Assembly: GCA_026395315.1 (NCBI GenBank)
Contig: JAPLYY010000035.1
Location: 1-7,272 of the forward strand
Direction: 5' to 3'
DNA: 7,272 bases
Source of the DNA: Candidatus Shapirobacteria bacterium
GTDB taxonomy: Bacteria > Patescibacteriota > Microgenomatia > UBA12405
Part shown: positions 1 to 4,895 of the stretch, in pieces
Position numbering within the stretch: position 1 is the stretch's first letter
How the letters are laid out: every line of letters begins with the position of its first letter
Made by a program: the position numbers and the translations under genes
The notes under the pieces: generated by a model
Told to the model about the DNA's origin: nothing
The model's database searches: none
The model's input: only the letters and a program-made list of their open reading frames with translations

Positions 1-1
1 A

Positions 2-268
2 GAACATTCATTAACGACTCATGTAATGGGGGAGGATAATAAAAAAGGAACTGAGGATGCTAAGTGGTTACATAAAATTTTGGTGAGTAGCAATGTTAAA
101 TCAATTTATGCCGGGCATTTGCATTACTCATCGACTTATACGATGGATAATTTAACGACAAATTTGGTGGGGGCAATATCGAGTACGAGAAACAATCAAA
201 CACCACGCATGATGGAGGTTGAGTTTAATGGAAAAGAAATTGTTAATAAAATAGTTGAGATAGAATAG
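2..268 (+). CDS. Calcineurin-like metallophosphoesterase, C-terminal fragment
   Basis: The frame is open from base 2 to the TAG at 266-268, giving the last 88 residues of a protein whose start lies upstream of the window. A GHLH motif (residues 38-41 of the fragment, within YAGHLH) matches the last metal-binding block (GHxH) of the calcineurin-like phosphoesterase fold. The His in TTHV at residue 7 could be the preceding metal-ligand block. The tail alternates short strands (LVGAISS, MMEVEFNG, EIVNKIVEIE) as at the end of such domains. Family members are metal-dependent phosphodiesterases or phosphomonoesterases; the substrate cannot be told from this fragment. The ATG at 26-28 is internal and unlikely to be the true start, because coding similarity continues before it. 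ruvC starts 3 nt after the stop. Confidence 0.75.
   Translation, partial: EHSLTTHVMGEDNKKGTEDAKWLHKILVSSNVKSIYAGHLHYSSTYTMDNLTTNLVGAISSTRNNQTPRMMEVEFNGKEIVNKIVEIE
261..266 (+). promoter_or_regulatory. -10-like hexamer before ruvC
   Basis: TAGAAT (5 of 6 to TATAAT) ends 5 nt before the ruvC ATG, inside the last codons of the phosphoesterase. ruvC has no Shine-Dalgarno sequence. A weak TTGTTA (240-245) lies 15 nt upstream of the hexamer. It could drive a leaderless ruvC transcript, but it may be chance in AT-rich sequence. Confidence 0.35.
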
Positions 269-271
269 AGT

Positions 272-721
272 ATGATTTTAGGAATTGATCCGGGATTGGA
301 AAATACGGGGTGGGCGGTGGTGAACGAAAATAAATTAATTGAATGCGGAGTGGTGAAGGTGGGGAAAGGTGATGGGAGATTGAAAGATTTGGATAGCGAA
401 CTGGAAAAAATTATTAAGAAATTCAAGGTGACTGAAGTAGCTTTTGAAAGTTTGTTTTTTGCCAAAAATGCCAAATCGGCGATGATGGTGGCGGAGGCGG
501 TGGGGGTGATAAAATTAGCAGCCATAAGATGTGGTTTGGAGGTGGTCGGATATACCCCATTGCAGGTAAAAATGGCATTGACGGGATACGGCCGGGCGGA
601 GAAAGAACAGGTGGAAACAATGGTCAGGAGCTGTTTGAATTTAGAAGTATCAATAACTCCCAGCCACGCGGCCGACGCGGTGGCGGTGGCATTGACTCAT
701 GGGTTTACAATGAAGATATGA
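272..721 (+). CDS. ruvC: Crossover junction endodeoxyribonuclease RuvC
   Basis: RuvC is the Holliday-junction resolvase: it makes paired nicks in four-way junctions held by RuvA-RuvB during recombinational repair. The RNase-H-like fold is clear. The N-terminal GIDPGLENTGWA carries the first catalytic Asp (D6). AFESLFFAKNAKSA carries Glu59. The C-terminal SHAADAVAVALTH supplies His132 and Asp135, the His/Asp version of the fourth block seen in some RuvCs such as that of Thermus, where E. coli has Asp/Asp. TGYGRAEKEQV matches the conserved helix that contacts DNA. At 149 aa it is short against 173 aa in E. coli, lacking only a C-terminal tail. The ATG follows the upstream stop by 3 nt with no ribosome-binding site. 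The TGA stop overlaps the next gene in an ATGA, suggesting translational coupling. Confidence 0.95.
   Translation: MILGIDPGLENTGWAVVNENKLIECGVVKVGKGDGRLKDLDSELEKIIKKFKVTEVAFESLFFAKNAKSAMMVAEAVGVIKLAAIRCGLEVVGYTPLQVKMALTGYGRAEKEQVETMVRSCLNLEVSITPSHAADAVAVALTHGFTMKI
706..711 (+). promoter_or_regulatory. -10-like hexamer before the first HExxH gene
   Basis: TACAAT (5 of 6 to TATAAT) ends 6 nt before the ATG at 718, inside the last ruvC codons. No properly spaced -35 was seen: TTGACT at 692-697 is only 8 nt away. Listed because it fits the recurrent spacing pattern of the window. Weak on its own. Confidence 0.25.
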
Positions 722-1374
722 TGGACACAGTTGCTAATTCAGGGGACGGAATTGAAACACAGCAGACAATAGAATTTAGGCAGTCACAGTCGATAATTAG
801 TAGGTTGGCAGAATATACAACCGGGATAAGATCAGAAAATCCAGGGATGGGAAAATTTCTGGTAAAAGAACATGATAAATATCGACGTGAGTACGGGTTG
901 CCAGCCGAAATATTGAAAGTGGTAAGGCCGGATGAATATGAGGGTTACCTGAAAAATTTGATGGCTGAATTAGGAGTCAAGGTGGTGGATAAGGTAAATT
1001 TTAAAGATTTTTTTAAGGACCATCCGACGCTGAATGCGGCTTATTTTTTAGAAACAAGGACGATTGCTTTTGATACGAGAAGAGAAACTGATGATATGGC
1101 AAATAATTTTGTACGGCTGTCAGCTTTTGAACATGAAGTAGTCCATGCTTTACAAGATATTGTTACCCCACAGTTAGAACTAGGAATTGAACAGAGGGAA
1201 TACAGGGCTTTGGTGGTAGGGTTTTTAGATAATGTGTTGGAAAAAAAACCGACGGCTTTATTTGAAGCGGCGCTGAAATCTCTAATGGAATGGCAGAAAC
1301 AGGGTAGAAAGTTTAGTGCGGATTGGACTAGTGCGGAATGGTGGCTGAAGAATGTGGATAAAATAACAAATTAA
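718..1374 (+). CDS. Putative zinc metallopeptidase (HExxH) between ruvC and ruvA
   Basis: A 218-residue protein of no family I can name. Residues 138-145 read EHEVVHAL and contain the HExxH zinc-peptidase signature (H139, E140, H143) in a helix. E161 in REYRAL is a possible third zinc ligand, 18 residues after the second His. Before it, residues 105-119 (LNAAYFLETRTIAFD) look like the edge strands that usually precede an HExxH helix. The first 40 residues are polar and Gln/Ser-rich. I see no signal peptide or transmembrane segment, so it is probably cytoplasmic. The chosen ATG overlaps the ruvC stop (ATGA); a second ATG follows at 721. The frame is also open upstream to 529, but that stretch lies inside ruvC. 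Position in the ruv block suggests co-expression but does not prove a repair role. Peptidase activity is inferred from one motif. Confidence 0.75.
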   Translation: MMDTVANSGDGIETQQTIEFRQSQSIISRLAEYTTGIRSENPGMGKFLVKEHDKYRREYGLPAEILKVVRPDEYEGYLKNLMAELGVKVVDKVNFKDFFKDHPTLNAAYFLETRTIAFDTRRETDDMANNFVRLSAFEHEVVHALQDIVTPQLELGIEQREYRALVVGFLDNVLEKKPTALFEAALKSLMEWQKQGRKFSADWTSAEWWLKNVDKITN

Positions 1375-1400
1375 TTCGTCTTTTGTTCGGGTTATAGAAA

Positions 1401-1409
1401 TGTTATGAT
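1401..1409 (+). promoter_or_regulatory. Extended -10 promoter directly before ruvA
   Basis: TGTTATGAT is an extended -10 (TGn plus TATGAT, 5 of 6). A weak TTTTGT lies 17 nt upstream at 1381-1386. The hexamer ends 5 nt before the ruvA ATG, so transcription would begin at about the A of the start codon. No Shine-Dalgarno sequence is present. This is the only obvious signal in the 40-nt gap, so ruvAB can probably be transcribed separately from ruvC. Confidence 0.55.
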
Positions 1410-1414
1410 GGGAT

Positions 1415-1984
1415 ATGATCAGTAGCTTGAGGGGAAAGGTAAGCCGGGTGTGGGGAAATTATGTGGAAATAGAAGTAAATGGGGTGGGGTATATGGTATG
1501 GATGGGAAAAAAGAGTTTTGGTGAGGGGGATGAGGTCAAAATTCAAACGTATATGGCAGTGTCGGAAAACGATATTAATTTGTATGGCTTTGAAAATTTT
1601 GAGGATCTGGATTTGTTTAAAATGTTAATTACAGTGTCGGGAGTGGGGCCGAAAACAGCGGCACAAATTTTGACCGCGTCAAACGCGGCTACGGTAGATA
1701 TTATTAAGGCAATTGGAAATGCAGATGTTGATTTTTTTAAAAAAATTAAGGGGATTGGTTTAAAGACAGCGCAAAGAATTATTGTCGATTTGAAATCAAA
1801 AATCGGGGGATTGGGGGAATTAAATCTAAAAGATAGTTTGCCGTTGTTAGAGGACGACTTGACTTTAAGCTTGCAACAGTTGGGATTTGAGAAAAAAGAG
1901 ATTGAAAAAGTAGTTAAGCTGGTACCGGCAGAAAAACGGACAACTGAAGATAAATTAGAGTGGTGTTTACAAAATATAAAATGA
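1415..1984 (+). CDS. ruvA: Holliday junction branch migration protein RuvA
   Basis: RuvA binds the four-way junction as a tetramer and loads the RuvB motor. All three domains are visible. Residues 1-62 form the N-terminal OB fold (ISSLRGKVSRVWGNYVEIEVNGVGY), ending in the typical LYGF. Acidic residues at 51-53 (END) sit where the acidic pin is found in E. coli RuvA. Two helix-hairpin-helix motifs follow: ITVSGVGPKTAAQIL (72-86) and IKGIGLKTAQRIIVDL (111-126). After a short linker, residues 148-189 form domain III (LSLQQLGFEKKEIEKVV), which contacts RuvB. Length, 189 aa, is close to the E. coli 203. The ATG lies 5 nt after a -10-like element with no ribosome-binding site. The TGA overlaps the ruvB ATG. 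Confidence 0.96.
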   Translation: MISSLRGKVSRVWGNYVEIEVNGVGYMVWMGKKSFGEGDEVKIQTYMAVSENDINLYGFENFEDLDLFKMLITVSGVGPKTAAQILTASNAATVDIIKAIGNADVDFFKKIKGIGLKTAQRIIVDLKSKIGGLGELNLKDSLPLLEDDLTLSLQQLGFEKKEIEKVVKLVPAEKRTTEDKLEWCLQNIK

Positions 1985-2940
1985 CAACTGAACCACTGGA
2001 TCCAACATTAAAGTTAGAAGAAAAACAAGTTGAGCTGACATTGAGGCCGAAAAAGCTGGCGGAATTTATCGGACAGAAAAAACTAAAAGACCAACTGGAT
2101 ATTTTTATCCGGGCGGCCAGGGAGCGGGGAGAACAATTGGATCACATTTTATTTTATGGGCCACCGGGATTGGGAAAAACTACCCTGGCGATGCTGTTGT
2201 CGGCGGAAATGGGAACGAATATTAGGATTACATCAGGACCGGCGTTGACGAGGGCGGGGGATTTGGCGTCAATTTTAACCGGACTAAAAAAGGGCGATAT
2301 TTTATTTATTGATGAGGTTCACCGGTTAAATAAAATTGTCGAGGAGACATTGTACAGTGCCATGGAGGATTATGCTTTGGATATAGTGTTGGGAAAGGGG
2401 CCGAGTGCCCGCTCGGTGCGATTAAAACTGCCTAAATTTACGATTGTGGGAGCGACCACGAGGATAGGTTTGATATCAGGACCGATGAGGGATCGGTTTG
2501 GCATGGTACAGCAAATTGATTTTTATGAAGATGACAATTTGACGGAGATTATTTTAAGAACGGCAAAAGTGCTGGAGTGCCAAATCGAGCTCGCGGCAGC
2601 CAAAGAAATTGCCAAGCGGGCACGGGGGACACCACGGATTGCCAATAGGTTGTTAAGACGGGTGCGAGACTATGCCCAGGTGATCAGTGATGGGGTAATT
2701 ACGTTAACAGAAGCCAGAAGGGCATTGGAGAAGTTGGGGGTGGATGAAATGGGGTTGTCTGATGCGGACAGGAAGTATTTGGAAGTAGTTAGAAAACAAT
2801 ATGGCGGGGGACCGGTGGGGGTAGAAAATATTGCGGCGGCGTTGACTGAGGATGTGGGAACGATTACTGATGTTTACGAACCGTTTTTAATGAAAAAGGG
2901 ATTGGTAAAAAGAACACCGAGGGGAAGAGTGGTCTCTTGA
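1981..2940 (+). CDS. ruvB: Holliday junction branch migration ATPase RuvB
   Basis: RuvB is the AAA+ hexameric motor that drives DNA through RuvA-bound junctions. Visible in order (residues from this start): LRPKKLAEFIGQ (21-32), the RuvB N-terminal signature; Walker A GPPGLGKTT (60-68); Walker B ILFIDE (107-112); sensor 1 GATT (157-160); arginine finger in GPMRDRFG (R170); sensor 2 in RGTPRIANRLLRR (215-227); and the C-terminal winged helix ending in RTPRGR (311-316), which binds DNA. At 319 aa it is near the usual 330-340. The ATG at 1981 overlaps the ruvA stop (ATGA). An in-frame ATG at 1960 would add seven residues inside ruvA and is less likely. The TGA stop lies inside the -35 box of the next promoter. 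Confidence 0.97.
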   Translation: MTTEPLDPTLKLEEKQVELTLRPKKLAEFIGQKKLKDQLDIFIRAARERGEQLDHILFYGPPGLGKTTLAMLLSAEMGTNIRITSGPALTRAGDLASILTGLKKGDILFIDEVHRLNKIVEETLYSAMEDYALDIVLGKGPSARSVRLKLPKFTIVGATTRIGLISGPMRDRFGMVQQIDFYEDDNLTEIILRTAKVLECQIELAAAKEIAKRARGTPRIANRLLRRVRDYAQVISDGVITLTEARRALEKLGVDEMGLSDADRKYLEVVRKQYGGGPVGVENIAAALTEDVGTITDVYEPFLMKKGLVKRTPRGRVVS

Positions 2941-2965
2941 CAAAATAATTATGTATTTATATAAT
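2937..2965 (+). promoter_or_regulatory. Perfect consensus sigma-70 promoter of the toxin-antitoxin module
   Basis: TTGACA (2937-2942) and TATAAT (2960-2965) both match consensus exactly, with the optimal 17-nt spacer. The -35 box contains the ruvB stop codon. Transcription should start at about 2972-2973, at the A of the toxin ATG, so the mRNA would be leaderless at its 5' end. It is the strongest promoter in the window by sequence. Confidence 0.9.
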
Positions 2966-2972
2966 AAATACA
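2952..2972 (+). promoter_or_regulatory. Inverted-repeat operator over the toxin-antitoxin -10 box
   Basis: Two perfect 9-bp arms, TGTATTTAT (2952-2960) and ATAAATACA (2964-2972), flank a 3-nt centre. The repeat covers the whole -10 box and ends next to the toxin start codon. Type II antitoxins with a ribbon-helix-helix domain bind such repeats as dimers to repress their own promoter, so this is the likely autoregulatory operator. The repressor assignment is inferred. Confidence 0.75.
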
Positions 2973-3275
2973 ATGCTTGATCTAAATGAGCCGTATGAAT
3001 TTGATTGGGATCAAGGAAATACGGTGAAGAATTTAGTAAAGCATAATATTGAGTGTCGACAAGCTGAAGAATCTTTTTTAGACGATAAGAGTTTGTTAGG
3101 AGAAGATCCCGAGCACTCAAATACAGAAAAACGATTTCAGTTAATAGGGAAAGACCACCAGGGAATCGTGTTATATGTTGTTTTTACACAAAGAAAAAGA
3201 AAAATTAGAGTTATTTCAGTTAGAATAGCTAATAAAAAAGAAAGGAGGTTTTATGAACAAGATAAAAAAGTTTAA
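2973..3275 (+). CDS. brnT: BrnT-family type II toxin (putative ribonuclease)
   Basis: This 100-residue protein matches the BrnT/DUF497 pattern along its length: FDWDQGNTVKNLVKHNI (10-26), a DPEHS block (45-49) followed by EKRF and IG, the strand LYVVFTQR (67-74), RVISVRIA (79-86), and the C-terminal KKERRFYE (88-95). BrnT proteins have a RelE-like fold and act as ribonucleases that inhibit translation until neutralised by the partner antitoxin. Length is typical (90-100 aa). The ATG lies 7 nt after a perfect -10 box with no Shine-Dalgarno. The 3' end overlaps the antitoxin gene by 23 nt. All conserved blocks are intact, so the toxin is probably functional; activity itself is inferred. Confidence 0.9.
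   Translation: MLDLNEPYEFDWDQGNTVKNLVKHNIECRQAEESFLDDKSLLGEDPEHSNTEKRFQLIGKDHQGIVLYVVFTQRKRKIRVISVRIANKKERRFYEQDKKV
3241..3248 (+). promoter_or_regulatory. Strong Shine-Dalgarno of the antitoxin, inside the toxin gene
   Basis: AAAGGAGG is a near-perfect anti-16S match, 4 nt before the antitoxin ATG at 3253. It is formed by the toxin codons GAA AGG AGG for the conserved Glu-Arg-Arg of KKERRFYE. It fixes the antitoxin start and contrasts with the toxin, which has no such site. Confidence 0.85.
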
Positions 3276-3522
3276 ACCAATTCCGAAATTCAAAAGTGAA
3301 GATGAGGAGTTTGAGTTTTGGCAAAAGGCTGATTCGACCGAATATTTCGATTGGTCAAAGGCTAAAAGAGGAGTGATGTTTCCTAATTTAAAATTGACTT
3401 CAAAGCTGGTAACAATAAGAATGCCAATTGGATTGGTAGACAGACTGAAAGTTAAAGCGAATAAAATGGATATTCCTTACCAAAGTTTAGTTAAGGAAAT
3501 TTTGTTTAAGAGTCTGATGTAG
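3253..3522 (+). CDS. CopG/BrnA-type antitoxin (ribbon-helix-helix)
   Basis: The 89-residue partner of the BrnT-like toxin. The N-terminal half has the signature of the CopG-type antitoxins that accompany BrnT: PKFKSEDEEFEFWQKADSTE followed by YFDWSKAKRG and VMFPNLKLTSK (residues 11-51). This part normally wraps the toxin. Residues 51-89 fit a ribbon-helix-helix DNA-binding domain: strand LVTIRMP (52-58), helix LVDRLKVKANKM (61-72), turn DIPYQ, and second helix SLVKEILFKSL (78-88). It should neutralise the toxin and, as a dimer, repress the promoter through the inverted repeat at 2952-2972. It starts inside the toxin gene behind a strong Shine-Dalgarno. Gene order is toxin first, as usual for brnTA. 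The symbol is left blank because the sequence fits the CopG-antitoxin family better than classical BrnA. Confidence 0.88.
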   Translation: MNKIKKFKPIPKFKSEDEEFEFWQKADSTEYFDWSKAKRGVMFPNLKLTSKLVTIRMPIGLVDRLKVKANKMDIPYQSLVKEILFKSLM

Positions 3523-3531
3523 GGTATAACC

Positions 3532-3564
3532 AAAAAAGGAGTTAACCGTGAGGTTAACCCCCTT
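3532..3564 (-). terminator. Rho-independent terminator of the minus-strand HTH gene
   Basis: GTTAACC (3541-3547) and GGTTAAC (3552-3558) form a perfect 7-bp stem with a GTGA loop (plus-strand view). It can be extended by GG/CC and AA/TT pairs past an internal loop. On the minus strand the hairpin is followed by a run of six T (complement of 3532-3537), making it an intrinsic terminator for the HTH gene ending at 3618. On the plus strand no T-run follows. Confidence 0.6.
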
Positions 3565-3579
3565 GAAGGTAAATTATTT

Positions 3580-3616
3580 TGTAGAGACAGCGTTAATGCT
3601 GTCTCTACACTGTTTT
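3580..3616 (+). terminator. Hairpin terminator of the toxin-antitoxin operon, REP-like palindrome
   Basis: TGTAGAGACAGC (3580-3591) and GCTGTCTCTACA (3598-3609) are perfect 12-nt complementary arms. The six central bases can pair further through one G-T wobble, giving an almost complete 30-nt palindrome. A T-rich tail (TGTTTTATT) follows on the plus strand, so it can stop the antitoxin transcript about 60 nt after its TAG. The symmetry and the GTAGAGAC arms also resemble dispersed palindromic repeats known in other bacteria, so it may be a REP-like element used as a terminator. Confidence 0.65.
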
Positions 3617-3617
3617 A

Positions 3618-3875
3618 TTATTCAGTCTGAATTCCCAACAACCACAACACAGCTTCTTTGCGGTAGCGGCGGTCGCCACGGGCATTAATGCGGATAGCAG
3701 GCAGTTTACCCCGTTTACCCCAACGTTTAATAGTCAATTTTGAAACACGGAGAAGGTCAGCAACTTCGGCGACGGTTAAAAGGTCAGGCAGATTATCAAT
3801 ACTGATACCATTAACTTTTTTAGCGGGAGCTTTTTGATTCACAAGGTTGTCTTGTGGTGCAGTTTGGTTGTCCAT
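3618..3875 (-). CDS. Small MerR/excisionase-like helix-turn-helix protein
   Basis: An 85-residue protein. Residues 32-80 form an HTH_17/MerR-type DNA-binding domain: LLTVAEVADLLRVSKLTIKRWGKRGKLPAIRI, with recognition helix around 44-54, then a basic wing (NARGDRRYRKEAVLWLL). Residues 1-30 are polar and probably disordered. Proteins of this shape include phage and plasmid excisionases and small transcription factors; no integrase is nearby, so transcription factor is at least as likely. It is the only minus-strand gene, convergent with the toxin-antitoxin operon and divergent from the second HExxH gene. The start is supported by a Shine-Dalgarno 8 nt upstream and a recognisable promoter. It may regulate the shared divergent region, including itself. 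Confidence 0.85.
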   Translation of the reverse strand: MDNQTAPQDNLVNQKAPAKKVNGISIDNLPDLLTVAEVADLLRVSKLTIKRWGKRGKLPAIRINARGDRRYRKEAVLWLLGIQTE

Positions 3876-3883
3876 TTGGTATG

Positions 3884-3889
3884 TCCTTT
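3884..3889 (-). promoter_or_regulatory. Shine-Dalgarno of the HTH gene
   Basis: On the minus strand AAAGGA lies 8 nt upstream of the ATG at 3875-3873, supporting that start. It touches the right edge of the palindromic element at 3888-3915, so a bound protein or RNA fold there could also affect translation. Confidence 0.6.
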
Positions 3890-3915
3890 TAGATCGTTTA
3901 ATATTTAACTCTAAA
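3888..3915. promoter_or_regulatory. Imperfect palindrome in the HTH leader, possible operator
   Basis: Outer arms TTTAGA (3888-3893) and TCTAAA (3910-3915) are perfect complements. Between them, 3896-3909 (GTTTAATATTTAAC) is itself palindromic at 12 of 14 positions; the two halves are offset by 2 nt on one side. It lies between the HTH promoter and its ribosome-binding site. An autoregulatory operator is a reasonable guess. AT-richness weakens the case. Confidence 0.45.
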
Positions 3916-3917
3916 CC

Positions 3918-3947
3918 ATTAAAGCATAAGGCATACTAGTAGGTCAA
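3918..3947 (-). promoter_or_regulatory. Sigma-70-type promoter of the HTH gene
   Basis: On the minus strand, TTGACC (complement of 3942-3947) and TTTAAT (complement of 3918-3923) each match consensus at 5 of 6 positions with an 18-nt spacer. Transcription would start at about 3911, leaving a leader of roughly 35 nt that contains the Shine-Dalgarno and the palindrome. This gene is therefore not leaderless. Confidence 0.6.
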
Positions 3948-3978
3948 GAGATCAAAAAAAGAAAGTGGTCTGATAAAC

Positions 3979-3984
3979 TATATT
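3979..3984 (+). promoter_or_regulatory. -10-like hexamer before the second HExxH gene
   Basis: TATATT (5 of 6 to TATAAT) ends 4 nt before the ATG at 3989. No convincing -35 box was found. Transcription from about 3990-3992 would give either a leaderless mRNA or a leader of about 46 nt to the alternative ATG at 4037. Confidence 0.4.
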
Positions 3985-3988
3985 AGTG

Positions 3989-4858
3989 ATGGATGATGGG
4001 AATAAATTTGAACAATTATCAAAAGGAGTAGTTGATATGGGTGGAGAGAGAGTAGATGCGGGAACTGTGTTTAAGGCTGTTGAACAGCTAAAAAATAGAT
4101 TCGATGTTCAGCGCTCGGCGGTGGAGAGAGCCATGAAATCGCAGGTTTGGATGGTGGATAGGCAAATGTTTGAACAATATACGGAGCTGTATTTGGAGAG
4201 CATGGGTTTAAATTTATCTGAGAATTATAAGAAAGTAGAGGTACCGACAGAGATATCTGAAGCGATGGGGGTGGACATGGGGAAATTGAATTCAGAAAAA
4301 GAAGCGAGGTTGGCTGAATTGAGGGCCCATATCAGAAACAATCAGGGGATAACCTTCCCGTTAGAATCGGGGGGAGCTTTGGTCCTGATAAATAAGGAAG
4401 ATTGTGAGAACGTGGATATGGCGGTAACACACGAGTTGGTGCATGCCATGATGGAGGAGAAACCGGGAAAATATGGAGAAAAGGAAAATCGTATCCGGGG
4501 TGGGTTTGAAGGTGAGGGTTTGAACGAAGTGACGGTGCAGCTAATAACTTTGTGTTCTTTGCAACCGGAAAGGAAAGTTGAGGCTATTTTGACAGACATA
4601 AACAAGGGAAAACTGAAGACGCCATACAGGAAGCAGATAAATGAGTTGGGTGTATTGTTATGGGGAACGACGTTGAATAAGGATATTAATTTGCATGTCA
4701 GTTTTGATCAGGTGGCGAAGATGTATTTTGATGAGGAAAATCCACCCGGGGACAAGAGGTGGTTGCTTAAAATGAGTATAGTCAGAGGACTACCCGAGGA
4801 GGCGTCAGGGATTAAAGATTTTAGGAAGAATGGTGAGAAGATTTTTGATGCGCTGTAA
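3989..4858 (+). CDS. Putative zinc metallopeptidase (HExxH...NE), second copy type
   Basis: About 289 residues, no family I can name. Numbering from the GTG at 3986, THELVHAMM holds HExxH (H149, E150, H153). GLNEVTVQLIT (178-188) follows 27 residues later with E181 as a likely third zinc ligand, the spacing of gluzincin peptidases. An extended strand GGALVLINK (129-137) precedes the helix, as in that fold. The N-terminal 120 residues are largely helical and charged (VFKAVEQLKNRF, ARLAELRAHIRN). No signal peptide or membrane segment is seen. The start is uncertain: GTG 3986 and ATG 3989 lie just after a -10-like box, whereas ATG 4037 (residue 18) has AAAAGGAG 8 nt upstream and would give 273 aa. 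It differs from the HExxH protein at 718-1374 outside the motif, so recent duplication is unlikely. A winged-helix gene follows 37 nt later. Confidence 0.75.
   Translation: MDDGNKFEQLSKGVVDMGGERVDAGTVFKAVEQLKNRFDVQRSAVERAMKSQVWMVDRQMFEQYTELYLESMGLNLSENYKKVEVPTEISEAMGVDMGKLNSEKEARLAELRAHIRNNQGITFPLESGGALVLINKEDCENVDMAVTHELVHAMMEEKPGKYGEKENRIRGGFEGEGLNEVTVQLITLCSLQPERKVEAILTDINKGKLKTPYRKQINELGVLLWGTTLNKDINLHVSFDQVAKMYFDEENPPGDKRWLLKMSIVRGLPEEASGIKDFRKNGEKIFDAL
4021..4028 (+). promoter_or_regulatory. Internal Shine-Dalgarno supporting an alternative start at 4037
   Basis: AAAAGGAG sits 8 nt before an in-frame ATG at 4037 (residue 18 of the longer frame). It is as good as the other ribosome-binding sites of the window. 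Either this is the true start or the protein has two starts. Confidence 0.5.
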
Positions 4859-4861
4859 TTT

Positions 4862-4891
4862 TTGATAGAATAGGTTTATTAGCAGTTAGAT
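4862..4891 (+). promoter_or_regulatory. Possible promoter of the winged-helix gene
   Basis: TTGATA (4862-4867, 5 of 6) and TTAGAT (4886-4891, 3 of 6) are 18 nt apart. The hexamer ends 4 nt before the ATG at 4896. No Shine-Dalgarno is present. The -10 is weak, so this is tentative. Confidence 0.35.
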
Positions 4892-4895
4892 AAAA

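Noticed and set aside
196..620. Minus-strand reading frames opposite ruvC (196-525 and 423-620)
   Set aside because: They are antisense to a well-conserved gene and show low-complexity Ser/Pro-rich translation typical of shadows. The same applies to minus frames at 2887-3120, 4342-4605, 4886-5158 and 5707-6063.
529..717. Upstream extension of the first HExxH reading frame to an ATG at 529
   Set aside because: It lies entirely within ruvC in another frame and its translation is Gly/Arg-rich low complexity, as expected from an out-of-frame read. The ATGA overlap at 718 is a better start.
1366..1388. Possible hairpin after the first HExxH gene (AACAAA with TTTGTT)
   Set aside because: Only six AT-rich pairs around a long loop and no T-run follow; not convincing as a terminator.
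1960..1980. Alternative ruvB start at 1960
   Set aside because: Adds seven residues (MVFTKYK) inside ruvA with no ribosome-binding site; the ATG at 1981 overlapping the ruvA stop is the usual coupled start.
1975..1980. TATAAA directly before the ruvB ATG as a -10 box
   Set aside because: It abuts the start codon, so transcription would begin inside the gene. Probably a chance AT-rich match; ruvB is explained by coupling to ruvA.
718..4858. The two HExxH proteins as recent duplicates
   Set aside because: Beyond HE[VL]VHA they share no visible blocks; lengths and the spacing to the likely third zinc ligand (18 versus 28 residues) differ.
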